Assembly (NCBI GenBank): GCA_044361365.1
Contig: JBIKIW010000040.1
Span: 1 to 13,349, forward strand
DNA from: JBIKIW01 sp044361365
GTDB lineage: Bacteria; Patescibacteriota; JACMRA01
Reading direction: 5' to 3'
DNA length: 13,349 nt
The position numbers were made by a program, and so were the translations under genes. Numbering within the stretch: position 1 is the stretch's first letter; every line of letters starts with the position of its first letter. The notes beneath the pieces were generated by a model. The model was not told the origin of the DNA. It did no database searches and saw only the letters and a list, made by a program, of their open reading frames with translations. Below are positions 6,544-12,453 of the stretch, piece by piece.

Positions 6544-7113
6544 TTTTGGAGGCGGTACCAGCTCTACTATTTTGTCTAATAGCTCTTGTATCCCTTCACC
6601 TGTTTTAGCACTTACTTTTAAGATTTGATCAGCATCGTACCCAAGAACATTTTTAATTTCTTCAGCTCGGCTAGCCACATCAGCATTTGGAAGATCAATT
6701 TTATTTAAAACTGGGATTATGACTAAATTTTGCTCCATGGCAGCATATAGGTTTGCTAAAGTCTGAGCCTGAATTCCCTGACTGGCATCTACGACCAAGA
6801 CCGCTCCTTCACAAGCTGCCAAACTTCTACTAACCTCGTATGCAAAATCCACGTGTCCAGGAGTATCAATTAAATTTAAAATAAATTTTTGACCTAGAAA
6901 TTCTTTATTATTCCCCTGATATAAGTAGTTCATACGTACTGGCTGAAGCTTGATAGTTATTCCACGCTCTCTTTCCAGATCCATTGTGTCCAAGGACTGC
7001 TCTTTCATCTCACGATGTGACAATGTACCAGTAAGTTCAATCAACCTGTCTGATAAAGTACTTTTCCCATGATCAATATGGGCAATGATGCAAAAGTTAC
7101 GAATTTGATTCAT
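6529..7113 (-). CDS. lepA: LepA/EF4 GTPase domain only (C-terminally truncated)
   Basis: Elongation factor 4 is a ribosome-binding translational GTPase of about 600 residues. This frame has 194 and contains only the G domain. Motifs are G1 AHIDHGKS (10-17), the switch-I region with ERGIT, G3 DTPGH, G4 NKID and G5 SAKTG, all intact and with the LepA-type start MNQIRNFCIIAHIDHGKST. It stops right after VPPPK, the usual junction to domain 2, adding only LGLV before TAA. Those last codons are the antisense of the 3' end of the RIO kinase gene, so the break lies at about 6543. Domains 2, 3, 4 and the LepA-specific C-terminus are absent from the window. I chose the ATG at 7113 over an upstream TTG (7122). 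It is either a remnant of a rearranged gene, a stand-alone G domain, or an assembly join. Divergent from infA with 67 bp between. Confidence 0.8.
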   Translation of the reverse strand: MNQIRNFCIIAHIDHGKSTLSDRLIELTGTLSHREMKEQSLDTMDLERERGITIKLQPVRMNYLYQGNNKEFLGQKFILNLIDTPGHVDFAYEVSRSLAACEGAVLVVDASQGIQAQTLANLYAAMEQNLVIIPVLNKIDLPNADVASRAEEIKNVLGYDADQILKVSAKTGEGIQELLDKIVELVPPPKLGLV

Positions 7114-7115
7114 AC

Positions 7116-7143
7116 TTGACAAAACAAAGCGGTTTATTTTGAT
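7116..7143 (+). promoter_or_regulatory. candidate promoter for the ribosomal-protein operon
   Basis: A perfect -35 TTGACA (7116-7121), a 16-bp spacer and a weak -10 TTTGAT (7138-7143) lie in the only gap before infA. A start near 7150 would give a leader of about 30 nt without a ribosome-binding site. The -35 box is 2 bp upstream of the lepA start codon on the other strand, so expression of the two could interfere. Confidence 0.35.
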
Positions 7144-7180
7144 TTGTCTAGTTACTTCTCTTTAAAAAGTCATTTATCTG

Positions 7181-7507
7181 GTGAAAAAATTCAAATCTCG
7201 CTCAAATCATAAAAAAAGAAGACCTCAAATTGAAGAGAGGAAAGATGATTTTATGTATTTTGATAACGGTGTAGTGACTGAAACTCTCCCAGGTACATCC
7301 TTTAAAATAAAAGTAACCAGAGAATCAGCTGATGAAACTAAGACAATCCCACCGATTATTCTTATTTGTAATCTAAAAACAATGCTAATTAAACGCAGAG
7401 TTATAGTAATAAAAGGAGATAACGTGATTGTTGAGGTTAATCCTGAAGATATGTATTACGACGTAGAAAACAATATTTTAAAAGGCACAATAATAAGAAG
7501 AAAATAA
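7181..7507 (+). CDS. infA: translation initiation factor IF-1, extended form
   Basis: IF-1 binds the A site of the 30S subunit during initiation. The OB-fold outline is visible: GVVTETLPGTSFKIKV (family: GxVxExLPNxxFxVxL), a middle ILICNLKTMLIKRRVIVIKGDNVIVEVNPEDM (family: AHISGKMRKNxIRILxGDxVxVELSPYDL), and a terminal GTIIRRK. It has 108 residues against ~72. The excess is a basic N-terminal extension of about 20 residues (KKFKSRSNHKKRRPQIEER), an acidic/Thr insertion after the second strand, and a few residues near the end. I chose the GTG at 7181 because the conserved K-x-D residues that open the IF-1 fold precede the alternative ATG at 7253. It is the only non-ATG start I accept in the cluster, so the start is somewhat uncertain. 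It is first in the operon, in the classic infA-rpmJ-rpsM order. Confidence 0.8.
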   Translation: MKKFKSRSNHKKRRPQIEERKDDFMYFDNGVVTETLPGTSFKIKVTRESADETKTIPPIILICNLKTMLIKRRVIVIKGDNVIVEVNPEDMYYDVENNILKGTIIRRK

Positions 7508-7525
7508 ACCAAATTATATCATAAT

Positions 7526-7705
7526 ATGAAAGTTAAATCCTCACTAAAATTTCGTACCGCTGGTAGAGAAGAAATTCGCGTTAGACGAAATAGAAAAAGT
7601 ATGATTCTACCTACTGCTACAAGTGTTAAAGGTGGAAGGCTTAAAGTCAGGACTCGTATTCCTAGAAGCCGCAAGAACTTAATTAAAAGAAAAAGAAAGT
7701 ATTAA
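7526..7705 (+). CDS. rpmJ: probable divergent bL36-like ribosomal protein
   Basis: This is a 59-residue, extremely basic protein between infA and rpsM, exactly where rpmJ (bL36) sits in most bacteria. It begins MKVKSSLKFR, which matches the canonical bL36 start (MKVRxSVKxx). The rest is RVRRNRKSMILP...VKGGRLKVRTRIPRSRKNLIKRKRKY, which does not look like an ordinary bL36. It is about 22 residues longer, and it has no cysteine or histidine, so the zinc site of typical bL36 is missing. Position and N-terminus support bL36; a different basic r-protein cannot be excluded. It lies 18 bp after infA and 6 bp before rpsM, and the A/T-only upstream sequence contains no SD. Confidence 0.55.
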   Translation: MKVKSSLKFRTAGREEIRVRRNRKSMILPTATSVKGGRLKVRTRIPRSRKNLIKRKRKY

Positions 7706-7711
7706 TATTAT

Positions 7712-8143
7712 ATGATTCGTATCGCAAGTCGTAACTTAAACGATAAAAAATTCATCCGCTTCGCTCTTACTCCAATAAAAGGAATAGGTAAATTTAACGT
7801 ATTAAATGTTATCAATGATGTTTATGCTGAAATTTCAAAAAACGAAGCTCTGTCCAAAACAGTAGAATCTAAGGAAGCACTTTTAAAATTTAAGTTAGGA
7901 GAATTGTCTGAAGAGATTATTGTAATCATTCGTAATGTAATAGAAAATAATTACTTAACCGAAGATGATCTAAGAAGAAAACAACAAGCCGATATTAAAA
8001 GACAAATAGATTTAGGTATTTGGAAGGGCCTTAGACACAAACTCGGGCTCCCAACTCGTGGACAAAGAACAAAAACTAATTCAAGAACTGTAAGAGGCAA
8101 TAGAAAAGCTACTAAATCAGCTGTAAAACCCAAAACTAAGTAA
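7712..8143 (+). CDS. rpsM: 30S ribosomal protein uS13
   Basis: uS13 is located in the head of the 30S subunit and contacts the P-site tRNA and the 50S bridge. The diagnostic C-terminal block GIWKGLRHKLGLPTRGQRTKTNSRT is present, as is the N-terminal MIRIASRNLNDKKFIRFALTPIKGIG helix-hairpin-helix region. It has 143 residues against ~120; the excess is a charged helical insertion of about 20 residues near positions 45-65, between the H2TH region and EDDLRR. The TAA of the preceding gene is 6 bp upstream, and the bases before the ATG are only A and T (TATTAATATTAT). Next gene rpsK after 25 bp. Confidence 0.96.
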   Translation: MIRIASRNLNDKKFIRFALTPIKGIGKFNVLNVINDVYAEISKNEALSKTVESKEALLKFKLGELSEEIIVIIRNVIENNYLTEDDLRRKQQADIKRQIDLGIWKGLRHKLGLPTRGQRTKTNSRTVRGNRKATKSAVKPKTK

Positions 8144-8168
8144 AATTATAGAATAATTAATTCAATTT

Positions 8169-8567
8169 ATGGCTAAAAAAGATAATAATAAACTTAAAAA
8201 GACTAACAAGATTAAGAAAAAAATTCCTATTGTAAGAATGTTTCTGTATGCAGCTTTCAACAATACTATCCTTACTTTAACTGAGTTAAACGGAAATGTA
8301 ATTGCTTGGTCTAGTGCTAAAAAAGTTGGTTTTAAAGGTGCAAAGAAATCTACACCCTTTGCTGCTCAAAAAGTTAGTGAAGAGATCCTAGAAAAAATTA
8401 AACAGCTTGAATCTACAAATGTTCACATTGTAATTAAAGGTGCTGGAATGGGAAGAGATTCGTTTTTAAGAGCTATTCAGAACTCAGATTTGCAAGTAGA
8501 TTCTATTAAAGATATTACAGGTTTTCCATTTGGAGGAGTTACCCTTAAAAAACGTAGAAGAGTTTAA
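8169..8567 (+). CDS. rpsK: 30S ribosomal protein uS11
   Basis: uS11 sits on the 30S platform and helps form the mRNA exit channel. Conserved segments are AAFNNTILTLTELNGNVIAWSSAKKVGFKGAKKSTPFAAQKVSE, the VHIVIKGAGMGRDSFLRAI loop, and the end GFPFGGVTLKKRRRV. In most bacteria the GxGxGR loop and the end DVTPIPHNGCRPPKRRRV read differently, so the C-terminal NGCRPPK segment is altered here (FGGVTLK). The N-terminus is a Lys/Asn-rich extension of about 20 residues. Length of 132 is normal. It follows rpsM in the standard alpha-operon order. Confidence 0.96.
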   Translation: MAKKDNNKLKKTNKIKKKIPIVRMFLYAAFNNTILTLTELNGNVIAWSSAKKVGFKGAKKSTPFAAQKVSEEILEKIKQLESTNVHIVIKGAGMGRDSFLRAIQNSDLQVDSIKDITGFPFGGVTLKKRRRV

Positions 8568-8587
8568 ACAATTTATATTATATTTAT

Positions 8588-9217
8588 ATGGCTAGAAATC
8601 TTAAATCAAGAATCAAACTCAGCAGAAGAGTAACAAGAAATTTATTTTTAAAAGGAGCAAGAAGCTTCTCACCTAAAGATGAGTACTCAAAAAAACCTTT
8701 CAAAACAGCTATAGCTGGTAAAAAAAGACCACCAACTTTATCTGGATATGGAAAACAGCTTTTAGAAAAGCAAGCTTTAAAATTCACTTATGGATTATTA
8801 GAAAAGCAGCTTAGAAATATTTTTACAGAAGCCTTCAGACGAGATGGTGACACTGGAATTATCGCACTGACTTTACTTGAAAAAAGAATTGACAATGTAG
8901 TTTATAGGGGTGGCTTAGCTAATTCAAGATCTCAAGCTAGGCAACTGGTAAATCACGGTCATTTTTTAATTAACGGCGAAAAAGTTTCTATTCCATCCTA
9001 CAAAGTAAAAATAGGGGATATTATTAGTATTAAAGAAAATAAGCAAGGTAACGGATTTTGGAAAAACTTCACTTTGCAGATTCCTAATGAGGCTCCTTCA
9101 TGGTTAGATACTAAAGAAAATAGAAAAATCAAGATTGTTACCGAACCCCTCGCAGTCGATTTACCACAAGACATAAACTTACCTTATATCGTAGAGTTCT
9201 ACTCTAGAAAAGTATAA
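8588..9217 (+). CDS. rpsD: 30S ribosomal protein uS4
   Basis: uS4 is a primary 16S rRNA binder that nucleates 30S body assembly. The start MARNLKSRIKLSRR is followed by the helical domain with KRPPTLSGYGKQLLEKQALKFTYGLLEKQLRNIF and LLEKRIDNVVYRGGLANSRSQARQLVNHGHFLINGEKVSIPSYKVKIGDIISI, which is the S4 RNA-binding domain. It has 209 residues, the usual size, and lacks the N-terminal zinc-binding cysteines, as in many bacteria. In most genomes rpoA and rplQ come next; here the next gene is rpsP after 6 bp. Spacing from rpsK is 20 bp and no SD is seen. Confidence 0.96.
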   Translation: MARNLKSRIKLSRRVTRNLFLKGARSFSPKDEYSKKPFKTAIAGKKRPPTLSGYGKQLLEKQALKFTYGLLEKQLRNIFTEAFRRDGDTGIIALTLLEKRIDNVVYRGGLANSRSQARQLVNHGHFLINGEKVSIPSYKVKIGDIISIKENKQGNGFWKNFTLQIPNEAPSWLDTKENRKIKIVTEPLAVDLPQDINLPYIVEFYSRKV

Positions 9218-9218
9218 T
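9213..9218 (+). promoter_or_regulatory. consensus -10 box overlapping the rpsD stop, upstream of rpsP
   Basis: TATAAT overlaps the TAA stop of rpsD and lies 5 bp before the rpsP ATG at 9224. It could drive a leaderless rpsP transcript inside the operon. There is no clear -35, and AT-rich codons make this match weak evidence alone. It is notable because similar boxes precede rplL and alaX. Confidence 0.25.
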
Positions 9219-9223
9219 AGCAT

Positions 9224-9475
9224 ATGAAAAAAAATCTCGTTCTTAAACTCTGCCGTTTCGGTCGTAAACACAGCCCTTTTTATAGATTAGGTATTTTACC
9301 AGCTTATAGAAACCCCAATAAAAATTTTGCTTTAGAATATATCGGTTGGTATAATCCTTTAACAAAAGAATTTTCAGTTAAGCAAGATAGATTGGATCAT
9401 TATGTTTCATTAAACATACAGATGACTCCTTCTGCAAAATCTATTCTTTTAAAAAATAAAACTATTTCTAAATAA
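9224..9475 (+). CDS. rpsP: 30S ribosomal protein bS16
   Basis: bS16 supports assembly of the 5' domain of 16S rRNA. The 83-residue product shows the family pattern LKLCRFGRKHSPFYRLGILPAYRNPNKNFALEYIGWYNPL (family: IRLxRxGxKKxPFYxIVVADSRxxRDGxFIExxGxYNP), followed by VKQDRLDHYVSLNIQMTPSAKSIL. Length is normal. The partner khpA follows after 12 bp, keeping the common bacterial rpsP-khpA pair, but rimM, trmD and rplS, which normally follow, are absent. Confidence 0.93.
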   Translation: MKKNLVLKLCRFGRKHSPFYRLGILPAYRNPNKNFALEYIGWYNPLTKEFSVKQDRLDHYVSLNIQMTPSAKSILLKNKTISK

Positions 9476-9487
9476 TTTATCATATAT

Positions 9488-9859
9488 ATGACTGATAACT
9501 ACACTATCGACGAACAAGCACTTCGTACAATACTTTTTAACATTGTTACAGTACCTGAAGACGTAAAAATTGATCGTCACATCGACGAACAAGGAGTTTT
9601 ATTATCTATTATAGTTAATCCCAAAGATATGGGGATAGTTATTGGAAGAGGTGGGAGTATGGTTGATGCAATCAAAACAATTATGAGAGCTGTAGGAAAA
9701 GCTAAAAAAATGAACATTCGTATTCAATTTTTAGAACCAGATGGAAGTATCCGCTACTCTGCAAAACCTCCTACAAGTGAAGATAATGAAGATCGTAATA
9801 TACACATAAACTCATCAGAATCTATTGAGGACGATCTCAAAGATTTTGTAGTTAACTAA
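9488..9859 (+). CDS. khpA: KH-domain RNA-binding protein KhpA
   Basis: This 123-residue protein has a single KH domain of the small bacterial KhpA type: VIGRGGSMVDAIKTIMRAVGKAKKMNIRIQF, with the GRGG loop standing in for the G-x-x-G that grips RNA. KhpA proteins bind RNA and are linked to cell division and sRNA-mediated regulation in Firmicutes. After about residue 85 there is a ~38-residue acidic/Asn-Ser tail absent from typical 75-80-residue KhpA. The position right after rpsP supports the identity. It precedes rplJ by 8 bp. Confidence 0.85.
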   Translation: MTDNYTIDEQALRTILFNIVTVPEDVKIDRHIDEQGVLLSIIVNPKDMGIVIGRGGSMVDAIKTIMRAVGKAKKMNIRIQFLEPDGSIRYSAKPPTSEDNEDRNIHINSSESIEDDLKDFVVN

Positions 9860-9867
9860 ATTAATAT

Positions 9868-10401
9868 ATGGCTATTAGCAAAAATCAAAAAAAAGATATT
9901 CTAGAATTTATATTAAATGAAGCAAAATCACAGAAAGCCCTAGTTTTTTTAACTACTGAAGGAACCGAAAAATCTTTGGATGCTGGATCTGATACAAGTT
10001 TTAGAAAACAAGCTAGAAACAATGGTCTAGTGGTTCAAGTTATAAAAAATACTTTAATTAAAATTGCTTTCCCAGAGTTGCCAAAGTTGCAAGGTCAAAC
10101 TTATTTGGCTTTTGCTGAGGATTCTTCTAATGCAGATGAAGTAACAGTTCCAAAAAATATTGTTGGTTTGAGTTCTACTGATTTTAAAGACCAATTCAAA
10201 ATTATAGGTTCTGTAGTTAACGGATCTTTTTTAGATGCTAACACTACTCTAATACTATCAAAAACACCTTCTAAATCAGACTCTATGGCAATGACTGCAG
10301 CTGCATTAAACAGCATAATAAGTAAAATTCCTAGACTTGTTCAAGAAGTTTCTGGTCAACTTGCAAGAGCTACAAATGAAGTCAAACAGCAAAAAGCTTG
10401 A
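9868..10401 (+). CDS. rplJ: 50S ribosomal protein uL10
   Basis: uL10 anchors the bL12 dimers to 23S rRNA at the stalk base. The 177-residue product begins MAISKNQKKDILEFILNEA (family: x-K-x-x-x-V-x-E-L-x-E), then KALVFLTTEG, FRKQARNNGLVVQVIKNTLIKIAF (the RNA-contact helix, family: LRxxLRxxGxxxxVVKNTLxxxA), and a C-terminal helix from SIISKIPRLVQEVSGQLARA that is the bL12 platform. It ends in TGA, one of only two TGA stops here. It is followed directly by rplL, as in nearly all bacteria, although rplK and rplA are not alongside. Confidence 0.93.
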   Translation: MAISKNQKKDILEFILNEAKSQKALVFLTTEGTEKSLDAGSDTSFRKQARNNGLVVQVIKNTLIKIAFPELPKLQGQTYLAFAEDSSNADEVTVPKNIVGLSSTDFKDQFKIIGSVVNGSFLDANTTLILSKTPSKSDSMAMTAAALNSIISKIPRLVQEVSGQLARATNEVKQQKA

Positions 10402-10456
10402 CAAAAACCTTACTCTATCCCTATTTTAAATCAAAACTTACTTATCTATATATAAT
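10398..10456 (+). promoter_or_regulatory. rplJ-rplL intergenic region with promoter-like boxes
   Basis: At 59 bp this is the longest gap inside the ribosomal operon; the others are 3-25 bp. A perfect -35 hexamer TTGACA (10398-10403) overlaps the rplJ stop, with TATTTT 18 bp downstream (10422-10427). A perfect TATAAT (10451-10456) stands 4 bp before the rplL ATG. An internal promoter to raise bL12 output, which is needed in several copies per ribosome, would make sense. The pairing of boxes is uncertain. Confidence 0.4.
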
Positions 10457-10460
10457 TTTT

Positions 10461-10835
10461 ATGTCTAAAGTGCAAACAATTGTTGATCAATTAAAAGAAT
10501 TAACTCTTATCGAAGCTTCCGAGCTAGTAAAAGCTATTGAAGAAACTTTCAATGTTAGTGCTGCTGCTCCAGTTGCTGCTATGGCAGCTGCTCCAGTTGT
10601 CGCTGCTCCAGTTGAAGAGAAATCTAGCTTTAATGTGAAAATCACAGAAGTTCCTGCTGATAAAAAAATCTCAGTCATTAAGGTTGTAAAGAATCTTTTA
10701 AACATTGGCTTAGCTGAAGCAAAGACTAAAGTTGAATCTGCTCCATTTATTTTAGCTGAAAATGTTTCTAAAGATGATGCCAATAAATACAAAGATCAAT
10801 TAGTTGAAGCTGGCGCTAACGTAACATTAGAATAA
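10461..10835 (+). CDS. rplL: 50S ribosomal protein bL12 (L7/L12)
   Basis: bL12 forms the mobile stalk that recruits and activates translational GTPases. The 124-residue protein has the three expected parts: an N-terminal dimerisation domain (1-32, VDQLKELTLIEASELVKAIEETFNV), an Ala/Pro/Val-rich hinge (about 33-52), and the C-terminal domain (from about 55) with FNVKITEVPADKKISVIKVVKN and GLAEAKTKVESAP. I chose the ATG at 10461; the frame stays open upstream to a TTG at 10398, but those 21 codons do not resemble bL12. It follows a TATAATTTTT sequence. Next gene rpsB after 7 bp. Confidence 0.95.
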   Translation: MSKVQTIVDQLKELTLIEASELVKAIEETFNVSAAAPVAAMAAAPVVAAPVEEKSSFNVKITEVPADKKISVIKVVKNLLNIGLAEAKTKVESAPFILAENVSKDDANKYKDQLVEAGANVTLE

Positions 10836-10842
10836 TCTATTT

Positions 10843-11583
10843 ATGGACCAAATAAGCTTAATGAATTTGTTTGAAATAGGTGCACATCGAGGTAACAGTC
10901 GTTCTAAGCTTAACCCCAAACTAAAATCAAAAATCTATGGTTATAATCAAGGTTTATGTATTATAGATCTTGTTAAAACAATCGAATCTATCAATCATGT
11001 ATCCGAATTATTTACTTATTTGGGTGAAAAAAGAAAACAAATCTTAATTGTTGGTACTAGTGATCACATAAAAGAAGAAGTTCCTATTTTTGCTTCAGGT
11101 TTTGAAGGTTCTGCAATGCCTTATATTAATCATAGATGGCTTGGTGGGACTCTTACAAATTGGAGTACTATTAAAAAGACTTTAAAAACTCTTGAAAAGT
11201 TAGAAAATATAATCAACGATGAAGAATTCTTTAACAAACTTGCACGAAATGAACAACTCAATATTCGCAATGAGAGAGAAAGTGTTTCTAAGTTTTTTTC
11301 TGGACTTGTTAACCTAAAAAGTAACAGACCAGGTGCTGTTTTTGTTATAGATGGGCCAAATAACGCAATCGCTATTCAAGAAGCAGAAATAATGAAAGTT
11401 CCTGTTGTTATCCTTACCAACACTTCTGTGAAAATTTTAAGCAGTGATTTATCTAAAACAGTTGTTTGTAATATTTATTCTTCTAATACTGTTCGATTTA
11501 TAACAAATTATCTTATCAGTTTTTATAATAAAGGTTTGCAAATAGCTGCTGAAAAAAAGACATTAGAACAAATTAAAAATTAA
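10843..11583 (+). CDS. rpsB: 30S ribosomal protein uS2
   Basis: uS2 binds the head-body junction of the 30S subunit and interacts with bS1 where that protein exists. The 246-residue product shows LFEIGAHRGNSRSKLNPKLKSKIYG (family: LxxAGxHFGHxxxxWNPKMxxYI), IIDLVKTI, ILIVGT, HRWLGGTLTNW (98-107) and RPGAVFVIDGPNNAIAIQEAEIMKVPVVILTNT. The usual segment after NTN...DPxxIDYxIPGNDDAxRS is replaced by SSDLSKTVVCNIYSSNTVRFI, so the IPGNDDA motif is lost. tsf, the normal neighbour, is missing; rpmG follows after just 3 bp. Confidence 0.94.
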   Translation: MDQISLMNLFEIGAHRGNSRSKLNPKLKSKIYGYNQGLCIIDLVKTIESINHVSELFTYLGEKRKQILIVGTSDHIKEEVPIFASGFEGSAMPYINHRWLGGTLTNWSTIKKTLKTLEKLENIINDEEFFNKLARNEQLNIRNERESVSKFFSGLVNLKSNRPGAVFVIDGPNNAIAIQEAEIMKVPVVILTNTSVKILSSDLSKTVVCNIYSSNTVRFITNYLISFYNKGLQIAAEKKTLEQIKN

Positions 11584-11586
11584 TAT

Positions 11587-11790
11587 ATGGCTTGGCAAAA
11601 AAATAAAATTTTATTGATTAGTATCGAGGAAATAAAGCAAGATGATGGAACGGTAAAAAAAGTTTACCATAGATACGTTATACGTAAGTCTAAAGGCAAA
11701 GCCGGAAGTCAACCAAAAAAATTAGTATTAAAAAAATACAATCCTGTGCTCAGAAAACGTGTGGAATACAAGGAAGCTAAGTATAAGTAA
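11587..11790 (+). CDS. rpmG: 50S ribosomal protein bL33
   Basis: This 67-residue basic protein ends with LVLKKYNPVLRKRVEYKEAKYK, which matches the bL33 C-terminal signature (LELKKYCPxxxKHTxHKExK). The N-terminal half has two beta-strand-like segments (KILLISIEE, KKVYHRYVIRKSK). It lacks the cysteine pairs of zinc-binding bL33, so it is a cysteine-free type. It is slightly longer than usual (about 50-55). It starts 3 bp after the rpsB stop, so translational coupling is likely. Confidence 0.82.
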   Translation: MAWQKNKILLISIEEIKQDDGTVKKVYHRYVIRKSKGKAGSQPKKLVLKKYNPVLRKRVEYKEAKYK

Positions 11791-11799
11791 TTAGTAAAT

Positions 11800-12021
11800 A
11801 TGTCTTCAAAAGTAAAAAAATTCAAACCAAAAACTAGAAAAAACATCAAAAGTAGAATGAAAATTTCTAATGGTGGAGACCCTACAAAAGGAGTGATTGA
11901 AATTAAAAGAATTAATCATGCCCACCGCTTGATTAACAAAACTGGAGTAAGGAAATTAAAGTCTTCAAAAACCACTACTTTGGGTAAAACGCAAAAAAAA
12001 TATTTAAAAGCTTTAAGTTAA
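11800..12021 (+). CDS. rpmI: 50S ribosomal protein bL35
   Basis: This 73-residue, strongly basic protein matches bL35: KFKPKTRKNIKSRMKISNGG (family: KxKTxxxAAKRFKxTxxGK) followed by INHAHRLINKTGVRKLKSSKTTTL (family: xxxxHxLxxKSxKRKRxLRxxxxx). It is directly upstream of rplT (7 bp), preserving the rpmI-rplT pair found in most bacteria, while infC, which normally precedes it, is absent here. In many bacteria bL20 represses this pair by binding the leader. The 9-bp gap to rpmG leaves no room for such a leader. Confidence 0.88.
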   Translation: MSSKVKKFKPKTRKNIKSRMKISNGGDPTKGVIEIKRINHAHRLINKTGVRKLKSSKTTTLGKTQKKYLKALS

Positions 12022-12028
12022 GTTTAAT

Positions 12029-12394
12029 ATGTCAAGAGTAAAAAAAGGTTTAGCAGCTAAAAAGCATCGTAAATATTTATTAGAAAGAGCTAAGGGTTAT
12101 CTCGGAGCTGGAAGTAAAAAATTTCGTTACGCAAGAGAAAGATTATTTAAAGCAGAGTCAAATGCTTATAAAGGTAGAAAATTAAGAAAAAGAACTTTTA
12201 GATCTCTTTGGATAACTAGAATTAACGGTGCTTTGGATCAAATAGGTAGTACGATGAATTACAGCACATTTATTAATAAATTGAATAATAGTAGTGTTGG
12301 TTTGAATCGTAAATCATTATCAGAAATTGCCATCCAGGATATTGATGCTTTTAAGAAAATTGTAGAAGATATTTCTTCTGACGCAGTTAAATAA
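12029..12394 (+). CDS. rplT: 50S ribosomal protein bL20
   Basis: bL20 is an early 23S rRNA binder required for 50S assembly. The 121-residue product has the typical long basic N-terminal helix, MSRVKKGLAAKKHRKYLLER, then AKGYLGAGSKKFRYARERLFKAESNAYKGRKLRKRTFRSLWITRINGA (family: AKGYxGxxxxxxxxAxexxxkAxxYAYRdRRxkKRxFRxLWIxRINAA) and a globular C-terminal domain with MNYSTFINKL. Size is normal. It ends the operon; a hairpin lies about 30 bp downstream. Confidence 0.95.
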   Translation: MSRVKKGLAAKKHRKYLLERAKGYLGAGSKKFRYARERLFKAESNAYKGRKLRKRTFRSLWITRINGALDQIGSTMNYSTFINKLNNSSVGLNRKSLSEIAIQDIDAFKKIVEDISSDAVK

Positions 12395-12424
12395 GATAAG
12401 CGTTGAATTCCAAAATTGTAATTT

Positions 12425-12453
12425 TAGAAAGCTTTCTTTCTATTAGAATTTTT
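12425..12453 (+). terminator. possible terminator downstream of rplT
   Basis: TAGAAAG (12425-12431) and CTTTCTA (12436-12442) form a 7-bp stem with a 4-base CTTT loop. A run of five T follows at 12449-12453, six bases after the stem. The stem is AT-rich and the T run is not adjacent, so this is a weak intrinsic terminator at best. Its place, 30 bp after the last gene of a 13-gene operon, favours it. Confidence 0.4.

Noticed and set aside
7113..7122. TTG start for lepA at 7122
   Set aside because: ATG at 7113 gives the canonical M-x-x-I-R-N-F start; the three added codons have no support.
10398..10460. Upstream TTG start for rplL giving 21 extra residues
   Set aside because: The added residues do not resemble bL12 and the ATG at 10461 matches the family start.
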